In this document: positions 56,402-64,000 of the stretch, in pieces | Layout of the letters: the number at the start of each line of letters is the position of its first letter | Numbering within the stretch: the stretch's first letter is position 1 | DNA from: Apiospora phragmitis | Taxonomy: Eukaryota > Ascomycota > Sordariomycetes > Amphisphaeriales > Apiosporaceae | Assembly (NCBI GenBank): GCA_038363925.1 | Contig: JAQQWL010000013.1 | Location: forward strand, 2,170,001-2,234,000 | Direction of reading: 5' to 3' | Length of the DNA stretch: 64,000 nucleotides | Notes under the pieces: model-generated | Told to the model about the DNA's origin: nothing | The model's input: only the letters and a program-made list of their open reading frames with translations | The model's database searches: none | Position numbers and translations under genes: made by a program

Positions 56402-57492
56402 TCATTAAAGTGGTCTCTCCATTTGTAGCACTTTTGTTATCGATTCCCGGTTCATTATTAGTGGTATCGTGCTGCGGGCTCTCAATCGATGGGAAGAAAT
56501 GCATCGCTGCCGCCGACCCTTGCCCAGTTGACAGCAGGGACTCTCAGATGGGCCGGTTCCAAGTCAATTGAGGTTCCAGAACCAGCAGCCAACGGAAGCA
56601 GCAAGTAGAAGTAGGTAATTACTGCGACTCTTCTGCTCGCACGGCCCGGAATCATTCGGTATGAGATTACCGTCGCATTCAGACATAACGACCTACATTA
56701 TTTTGAGCTTCCTCGACGACCCTCGTAACAAACGTGCCATTATTGGTAAACTTATGCAGTGTTTCCCTTTTTATGGTAGCTGGGTAGGTAGTTCACATTT
56801 TGCATGAGCATGCAGAGTAGGGGGTATACATTTCCAGAGTCCTTGACTTTTCCAAATGTGATATAAGCTACATGATTCAGCTGATGATACACACCTGGAT
56901 GTGCGTAACCAGTTAGTAGACGACAGCTACACTTTGGGCTCTTTACTGGTTGCATCGGAAGGCGCTGGATCTGATTGGCCATTGGCATAGCTGCTATGCT
57001 CGGAAAGGACGGATGATGATTGGCCGGCCCCTTTTTCTTGGGCTATTATTCCTTAGCTCGGATCATACTCTGGGCTTATTCGTCATACAAAACATCAACG
57101 GATGCGGACTCATGATGGCATACCGAACGCCGCATGAGTCATAAGGGAATAGTGATTCGCATGCAAGACAAGAAACTGCACAGTTGGCTCGTCGGGTGAC
57201 TAACTGTCCTAAGTCCGACCCAGGATCCCGTGTCCAGAAGGGGGGTGCAGGGCACTTCCTGAGCACTAGTAGAAAGGAAGCTTAATAATAGACTGGCGCA
57301 TAATATACGTCTTCCAACGTGCTGGCAAGCTGACAGAGTTAATCAGTCGTTCCCTATCTATAAATACAGCCCATCCGTCCACCATTCTCCACCGCGGACT
57401 GAGCACTCCCCCTATCCAAGCAACAACACCTCCTCCCTTCTTACCACTACTACAGGTAATTCCTTTGATCCAGTATCGACACTCCGGCTATC
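56402..57492. other. Intergenic
   Basis: 1.1 kb between the third P450 and the aldo-keto reductase. Short open frames only. A CT-rich tract (57400-57465) follows the TATA-like box described separately. Confidence 0.5.
57359..57366 (+). promoter_or_regulatory. TATA-like box of the aldo-keto reductase gene
   Basis: TATAAATA, 127 bp before the start codon and followed by CT-rich leader sequence, an arrangement typical of expressed fungal genes. Confidence 0.45.
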
Positions 57493-58903
57493 ATGGCTCA
57501 TGCACCTATCATTCGCACCTTGGGCAAGAACGGCCCCAAGATCCCTGCCCTCGGCTTTGGATTGATGCTCATAGGCGCGCCGGCGTATGGCGCCGTGCCC
57601 CAAGACAAGGATAGATCTGCCATTCTCGACAAGGCCTTGGAGCTCGGGGCCACATTCTGGGACACATCGGAGTGAGTGGCGCCTTCTTCCCGTTCACAGA
57701 GTCAATCCCAACAATTCTATCGCACGAGTATTCAAGTATATCCAACTGACCGCCCACCCAAACAGTCTCTACGGCGATAACGAAGAGCTCCTGAGGCAGT
57801 GGTTCCAGAAGACGGGCAAGCGCGATCAGATCTTCCTCGCCACCAAGTTCGGCTATGTCAAGGGCGAAGGGGGCAAGACCATGCAGTTCCAGTTCGACAC
57901 GTCGTACGAGTATACCAAGAAGGCCTGCCAATCAAGCCTCGACGCCATGGGCACGGACTATATTGACCTCTGTGAGCTGCCCTCTAGTTACTGTTGTTTA
58001 CCAACAACACGGTTTGCTGTCAAGCAGTGAATGTACCGAGCTAACAGAGAGGCCGTAGACTACGTCCATCAGGTCGACAATGTGACGCCTATCGAAGAGA
58101 CGATGCGTGCGCTAGCCGAGCTCCAAGCGTAAGTTGACCATTAATGCTTCCCCCTTTTGGACATTTTCGTCTCAGCTACCCTCTTTCATCATCACGGTGC
58201 GACCGTACAGACATCTCTACAGCACTAAAAGGGGCAAGAGCCCGCCGGCTAACAAGATCCGCACATCATAAGTGATGGCAAGATCAGACACATCGGCCTC
58301 AGCATGGTCTCCTCAACCACGCTCCGGCGCGCCATCAAGATCGCCCCCGTCGCCGCCGTGCAGCCCGAGTATTCCCTGTTCGGGCGCGAGATTGAGGGCC
58401 CCGAGGGGACAGACCTGCTGGCGACGTGCCGGGAGTTGGGCGTGGCCGTGGTATGTGCTACGCCCCTGGGCCGCGGCCTGCTGTCGTCGGACTTTGGCTC
58501 AACTTCTTCTTCTTCGTCTTCTACCGCCGAGGACGGCGACACCACCAAAGTCGACCCTGCCGACTTGCGAGCCAAGATGATGCCGCGGTTCCTGGCGGAG
58601 AACCGGGCCCACAATGCGGCTGTCGTGGCCAAGATCCGCGAGTTCGCTGCCGAGAAGAAGGGCTGTTCAGTGTCACAGCTGGCGCTTGCCTGGCTGCTCA
58701 AGCAGGGTGATGACATTTTCGTCATTCCGGGCACTAGGCGCGTCAGGTACCTGGAGGAGAACTGGGCCACGAACTCGGTCGAGCTCAGTGACGAGGAGGA
58801 GAAGCAGCTGAGACATTCGGCCCAGACATCAGAGTTGGCGGGTGAGGCGCTCCCGGAGCAGTTCATGGACCACAAGTTCAGGAACACTAAGGAGATCTCG
58901 TAG
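57493..58903 (+). CDS. Aldo-keto reductase
   Basis: Four exons (57493-57671, 57766-57971, 58059-58128 and 58273-58903) join in frame to 361 residues. The introns are 94, 87 and 144 nt with GT-AG ends; the second and third carry CTAAC branch sites. The catalytic tetrad is complete: Asp57 and Tyr62 in WDTSDLYGDNE, Lys87 in LATKFGY, and His132 in YYVHQVD. Further family marks are GKIRHIGLSMVS, VQPEYSLFGR, TPLGRGLL and FVIPGTRR, the last forming part of the NADPH site. The length is typical of AKR8/13-like fungal enzymes. It reduces aldehydes or ketones in the cytosol with NADPH, and the substrate is unknown. A Ser/Thr-rich insert (SSSSSSTAEDGD) sits in a surface loop. It is intact beside two dead P450s, so it may have an independent role. 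Confidence 0.92.
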
Positions 58904-59387
58904 TCGGCAAGGACCTAGTTACTGTTGAATATTCATTAGGCTATATTAAACTTCGATAATATTCCCCCCAGTCAGTACGCCGCTCTGTAAAACTCACTTG
59001 ACTTACCCTCTCCCGGGAACACGGGCAAGCTAGCAATATCGGACAATCCTTCACAGCAACACCCTTGTGTGAGACGGACCCTGTCCGCACGGGCCAAAAA
59101 ATGAGATTAACACCAAAAAACATACAACACCGAGGATTCCCAGGTCGTCACCGACCCTAGTACTAATTCGGCTCTCTGCTGCTTATATATGGGAGAGCGG
59201 ACGGGATCCCTAGTATTCAGCAGGATATGGTCGTATGTACTAGATTCGTCTAGTACGGGGACCTATGTAGTATTTTAGAATACAGACATACGACAGGAGA
59301 TACAGTTTCCGTGTTTTCCCAAACCAGTTGGGCATGGTACCACTGCCTACTTTACACAACCAGTCTGCTTCAAACTATCACCACCGC
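58904..59387. other. Intergenic between convergent genes
   Basis: 484 bp between the stop codons of the aldo-keto reductase and the secreted-protein gene. No supported gene. It contains repeated TAGTAC/CTAGTACG phrases near 59155-59270. Confidence 0.5.
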
Positions 59388-61173
59388 CTAAAGCTCATCG
59401 CGCCCCTGGGCATCACAGCACCCGCCCTCCTTCTTGCACGCCCCCGCGCAGCCGAGGCTATACGCGGAGCTCCAGCCCGCGACGCTGATGCTGGGCTCGC
59501 CCGAGTGCTTGCCGAAGTAGCACAGTCCGGTGCTCGCCTGCCAATCGACGGACTGGCGCGACGGCACCGTGCCGCAGGCCGACATGCAGGCCTTGAGCGA
59601 CGGCATCTGCTCCTTGGCGAAGTGCTTCACGCCGTGGCGCTTGCAGCAGCTCATGCGGAAGCGCTGCACAAGAGAAAAAGATGAGGTTAGTAAGTGTTGC
59701 AATGCACGGTGGGTAGTAGGTTCTCCAGCGGAGAGAGAGGGGGACACATACCTCGCCCGAGGGATAGTCAAAGGTCTGGCCGTGCCCGTGCGGGCACTCG
59801 GTGCTGCACAGGACGATCTGGTCGTCGGCCGCCTCGATGGTGGGCGGGTCAATCACGTAGGCGCCGCCGTGGATGTCTGCGATGCTGTCAGTCCAGGGCG
59901 CCTTTGTGGTCGAGCGAGCAAAAAGCGGAAAGGGGGCAGGGAATGTAAAAGGGGAGGGATATGGTTTACTTACTCATACCACACTTTTTCAACTTGTCCT
60001 CGCCCTCGACGAAGAGACGACAGAGCCAGCTGGGCCGTCCTGCCTCCCACGTCACACTAGGAATCGTTTTGTCAGCAAGCATACGCCAGGACGGGGCACC
60101 CATCAAAGCTTTCACTCCAGGAGACAAGAAAGAGCTTACCTGTTGCAGCCCGGTGTGTCGGCGCAGTAATTGTAGCACTCAGTCAGGGTGCTCATGGGGG
60201 TCTCGCCAATCGGGGGCTTGCTGTCGAACTCGTGCTGACACCTGTTCTGCAAGTAGGTGCCGCTGGCGCTGATAAAGATCTTGCCATCATCTGTAAAGAG
60301 GGGAGGGGTCTGGGTCAGTACGACACATTTTGGAGATGGGACAATAACTCATGACGTGTTTAGGCAGAATCTTACCGGCGGGGCAACGGATATCCGTCGA
60401 GAACGTGGTGGCATCCGTCATGGCCTCTACGATGTTGCGGGGTGCTGCTGGACAGTTGGCCCCCGCGCGGGCGGGCTGGGGGTCCGGCTTGGGGTCCTTG
60501 TTTTTGCGTTCTTCGAGTGGGAACCAGGTATTGACGCCCGTCTGGTAGACGATGAGTGTAATTTAACTGACCACAGGAGAGGAGGGGGCATTATTTGCAT
60601 AGACGTACCATAGGAATAGCCTGTTGTCGTTAGAGGTTTGGGTCTAGATATTTATCATGTACCGATTGTGGTGGTGAAGTTATAACTTACAAGAATGTAC
60701 TGTGCAAGTGATTAGCAAGGAACATCGCCAGGGGTTAATTCGCAGCTTGGTGCTGTCCGTCATTCAACTTACCTCCTCGAAACGAGCGCAGTTCTTGGTA
60801 TCCCAGTTGTAGTCAGCAGACTGGCACTTCGGGTGCTCAGAACAGTGATTGGCACACTCCTTCTGGGAGTCTTTGGGCGTGTTGTCGACGCGCTTGGCCG
60901 TGGTGCCCTGGCCGCACTTGAGCTCGAAGGTCACAACATTAGGATCCGGGCTGTGATTCCAGCGGGCTCTTGTCAGCTCTCAAAGTACACGTACCCAGCA
61001 GGTTGGGTTGGTAGTGTGAAAGTGTTGTTGCTAGTTACATACGTGGTATATTGGACGCCGTGATCCTCGGGGCACTTGTACTTCGGAGGTCTGCCCTTGG
61101 AGCCACCCTGCGCGTTGACGGCGCTGAATTGGATGAAGGCGAGGATGGCCACGGCGATGGTACGATGCATCAT
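59388..61173 (-). CDS. Secreted cysteine-rich protein, PAN/apple-like repeats, RDEL end
   Basis: Nine exons on the minus strand give 374 residues without a break: 61043-61173, 60773-60950, 60691-60699, 60609-60620, 60376-60541, 60140-60290, 59980-60056, 59752-59876 and 59388-59663. All junctions are GT-AG and in phase. Exons 3 and 4 are only 9 and 12 nt. A signal peptide (TIAVAILAFIQFSAVNAQ) is followed by repeats of the form C-x3-C-x5-C-x2-x-W/Y-x-C-xx-F: ECANHCSEHPKCQSADYNW, ECYNYCADTPGCNSVTWEAG and ACMSACGTVPSRQSVDWQ. This spacing resembles PAN/apple-type modules that bind sugars or proteins. A Pro/Lys-rich linker (EERKNKDPKPDPQPAR) separates repeats. The last four residues are RDEL, close to the ER-retrieval signal. 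It could be a secreted effector-like or ER-resident protein. I do not recognise a named family. Confidence 0.82.
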
Positions 61174-61983
61174 GGTGAAGGCTTGTTAGTAATTAACTGC
61201 GAGAAGTTGTGTGAGGGGATATGAGTTTTCGGATAGTCGGATAGGGTATCTGTAAGAGTCGATGGCACTGGGATGAGATTGGCTTAAGAGTAAGCCGCAA
61301 AAGTATGATACGCCTGTGTAGCTCTTTGAGTATCAGAGTAGAGATTCCATAGCATAGTACATGTAAGTCAAATTCTTGTAAGGTGGTTGTGGAGTTGATA
61401 AAAAGGAGGCATACCGGCACTATCGACAGGCAAAAAGCAATAATCACCAGCTAAGACAATTACGGCGCAACCTGCAGGTACTCACCGAGTCGTCTGGCAC
61501 ATTCATGTGTTGGCGTTTTGGTGACTTGCCGCAACGCATGCAAGATCTGTGGCGTGATCCAACAGCTAGCTCTTGACAACGATAGTCTCAGATGATCCAT
61601 TCTAAGCTGCTTTTGTCGTGTCCCATCACAGTATCGTCCGGGAAGACACGATCTGAGACCTGCAAGGGATCTTTAGACCCAATGTACCCTACAGACAACC
61701 AGAAGCAAAGTAGCGAGAAAAAGCAGTCAACCAAATTTCCATCTTCATGCAAGGCGGCATAGATGCCTTAGACGATTAGTACAGAGCATGTCGGTAGCCT
61801 GGTTCTGTCGAAGGTCCGTCATCGATATTGTCCTCCCCGACCCCTTCAGTTAAACAGGTAGCAAAACTTTTGCAAGTCTTGTTCCTGAATTCTCTTACTG
61901 CTCACCTTCATCATCGCTCCTCATAAATTCTCTTCCAAACTCTTCCTGGCCCGTTATACCGAATACCTTGTCATCGGTCCAAG
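61174..61983. other. Divergent promoter region
   Basis: 810 bp between two divergently transcribed secreted-protein genes. No supported open frame. A CT-rich leader (61905-61960) precedes the right-hand start codon. Confidence 0.5.
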
Positions 61984-62235
61984 ATGGTCGGCCTCACTCT
62001 GAACAGATGCGCTCTGGCCCTGGTGGTCGCAGCCACTTTTGCCAACGCCGTTGATCCAAGTCCCGAGATTCGCAAGAAGTGGGACGACAAGTGTAAAGCC
62101 AGTAAGTGCTCCTTCAAAACAGAATGCGGTGGGACCAGCTAACGTTTCCTTTGCCAGAGTCGGGCCAGATGTACTGTACGTTACCTTCTCGCGTAAAGCC
62201 TGTCGTCGCAGGATTCATACTAATACTGACCAGAT
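61984..62235 (+). pseudogene. Secreted small protein gene, cut by a transposon
   Basis: ATG 61984 opens a signal peptide (ALALVVAATFANA) and then VDPSPEIRKKWDDKCKA. Exon 1 ends at 62101. An intron (62102-62157) with an AGCTAAC branch site and CCAG acceptor leads to an 18-nt exon (62158-62175, KSGQMY), closed by a GTACGT donor. The third exon should follow the next intron, but the transposon copy F begins at 62237 and removes it. Very short exons also occur in the divergent neighbour, so the two may be related secreted-protein genes. The truncated transcript would encode about 45 residues plus intron read-through. Confidence 0.6.
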
Positions 62236-62236
62236 A

Positions 62237-62795
62237 AGCTAAAGCACCCCTCCACGGACCACCCCTTTACGGACCACCGCGTTTCGCTTTATAAACGCGT
62301 TAGACTTTTAAATAATAATATAGATTTCTCTTACTACTTTTACCTTTTAATTATATATATTATTATTATTTTATTCGTTTTTTTTAGTTATTTCTTTATA
62401 TCGTCGTTTAATATTTAAAGACGCGCGTAAGCTGCGATACATGACGTAAAGCTCGGACTAGGTGTTTACGAAGCCGTCCGTAAATAGGATACTAACCGAT
62501 CCTATGTTATGCGGCGCTTAGCCGGTATACCGACGCGATAAGAGCTAAATAAGGACCGGCAGGTATTATTACTATTTTTTAAGACTTAATTAGCGAATTA
62601 AGCTATCGGTTAAGCTAGATTAAGCTTTGCGCTAACGCTTATTAAATTTAAATATATAGTTTAACGGATATTAAACGCTTTCGAGGCGTTTTATACGCTA
62701 AGGTAATATTAATATATTAGATTTTTAATTATAAACGAGTTTATTAAAACTATTAAGTTTAAAATAATTAATTATAACCGCGTTAATAAAATAAT
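62237..62795 (+). mobile_element. Unclassified TIR transposon fragment (copy F)
   Basis: It starts after TA (62235-62236) with AGCTAAAGCACCCCTCCACG and is the reverse complement of the right end of copy E, including the two GGACCAC units (GGGCCAC in E). About 560 bp is present before a pogo-like element of the first family starts at 62798. Whether it resumes beyond that element lies outside the window. Confidence 0.75.
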
Positions 62796-62797
62796 TA

Positions 62798-64000
62798 ACG
62801 TATCTTATAAACGAATATTTTATATAAACGAATGTCTTATTCTTTTACACTTTTTTTAATAAAATATAAATTAATTTTACCATAACGTATTTAATATATT
62901 AAAATTAATCGGAATTTTTATCTTTAAATACTTCTATATTATTCTAATAAGTACGCGTATTATACTCGGGCTCTCCGTAAATTTTATAACGTTATAAGCG
63001 TGTTTTAAACGTTTTCGTATAACTATTTTTTCGACGCGATTCGTTTTATAATTATTTATTAACGTCTTTTTAAAATTATAAGTTTTTTTTAGTTTATATA
63101 TAAAATAATTTTTTATTTTATAGCCGTTTCTTTTTCGTATAACGGCGCCGGCTAAATATTTTATTTACTTTTCGAAGTATCGCATACTTACTTTTTAAAA
63201 AAATAACTCGGTATATAATATACGTTATAGCTTTTATAATTTAATTAAAATTAATTAAAATAAACGTCGGAAAATTATTTTAATACTATACGATACGGTT
63301 TCGAACGTATTCGGTTTAGGATTAAGCTTTAATCAGGTTATTTAAAGTTTTTAATTCTTAAAGAATAAATAGGCCGAAAAACGTCCCCGGAAGTATTAAA
63401 ATACGTAGCTTTATATTTAATTATAAAATAATATATTCCGGATTATATAAAACGAGTCCTATTTTTTAAAAGCTTCTTTATATATTTAAAACGGTGAAAA
63501 TCGCTTAAAACGCTTTTAAAAACGTTAATAAAAAATCCTCCTTTAAAATATAAATAATATACGCCCGTATAAAATATTTAATTTCTTTCCTATACGCCTT
63601 TTTTAATATATAAAAACAGCCGATATTAAAAAGTTAAAGCTTATATAATAAATAAAAAAATATATAAAATATAATAATCGAGTTCTTTTTATAATAAAGC
63701 TCGAAAGCTATTAAATAATAGCTTTCGTAACTATTTAAGATTAAAAAGTAATAACAACCCTTTATATAAGACTTAATATATTAATTAAAATATCGAATCT
63801 AATCCTCGCCTCTTTTATTCGTAGTCCAGCCATTTTTAATAACTACGATCACCTAGTCCTTTAATAATAAGCTATTTTCGTATTAAGAAGAGAAGTACGT
63901 TTTCCTAGTAAAAATAATATACGGAGGGATAGCGTAACCGTGTAATCTAATACCTTAAATAATTATAACCTATTCCCGGTTCCTTTACTATATTATTTTA
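62798..64000 (-). mobile_element. Fot1/pogo-like transposon (copy D), cut by window end
   Basis: The left terminal repeat ACGTATCTTATAAACG follows TA (62796-62797) and the sequence parallels copy A base by base with additional C-to-T and G-to-A changes. At least 1.2 kb of the roughly 1.85 kb element is inside the window. It is nested in copy F. Confidence 0.85.

Noticed and set aside
1..64000. CRISPR arrays, rRNA or tRNA genes
   Set aside because: No regularly spaced direct repeats with unique spacers, and no stretch that I could fold as a tRNA or recognise as rRNA.

Overview
The window looks like nuclear DNA of a filamentous ascomycete (Pezizomycotina, probably Sordariomycetes). Genes carry short 50-150 nt introns with GTRNGY donors and CTAAC-like branch points. 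Gene families are typical of the group: HET, HeLo-like N-domain, UstYa, DUF7924, P450, EthD and a HAD-terpene cyclase fusion. The DNA alternates between GC-rich gene islands and very AT-rich blocks that behave like RIP-mutated transposons, with CpA/TpG depleted and TpA enriched. I cannot name the species.

Layout. 1-4516: RIP-mutated transposons (a deleted Ty1/copia copy, a Fot1/pogo element, a solo LTR, a relict of a second Fot1-like family). 4596-12701: a broken kinase-ankyrin gene, a SET-domain gene, a HET-domain gene and a broken P450. 13220-24272: nested transposons (TIR fragment, Ty1/copia with a solo LTR and a pogo element inside it, then a pogo element inside another pogo element). 24652-29451: a gene relict, an 85-residue gene and a patatin-like phospholipase gene. 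31050-32985: a Fot1-like transposon that is not heavily RIP-mutated. 34306-45362: HAD-terpene cyclase fusion, EthD, F-box/ankyrin, mitochondrial carrier, HeLo-like N-domain gene and UstYa-family oxidase gene. 45995-51870: a head-to-head pair of DUF7924 genes, one split by a 1.9 kb TIR transposon. 52882-58903: two broken P450s and an intact aldo-keto reductase. 59388-62235: an intact nine-exon secreted cysteine-rich protein and the 5' part of another secreted-protein gene cut by a transposon. 62237-64000: transposons.

Two themes run through the genes. One is non-self recognition: HET, HeLo-like, patatin, ankyrin and kinase-ankyrin. The other is secondary metabolism: HAD-terpene cyclase, EthD, UstYa, three P450s and AKR. 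Most recognition genes and all three P450s are decaying by single-base shifts, internal deletions and in-frame TAG/TAA stops. The mitochondrial carrier, UstYa, AKR and the nine-exon secreted-protein gene splice into perfect frames, so the breaks elsewhere are probably real and not a general sequence-quality problem. The region resembles an accessory, transposon-driven compartment. The closest thing to an unusual system is a degraded drimane-type terpenoid locus next to an intact UstYa-type oxidase.
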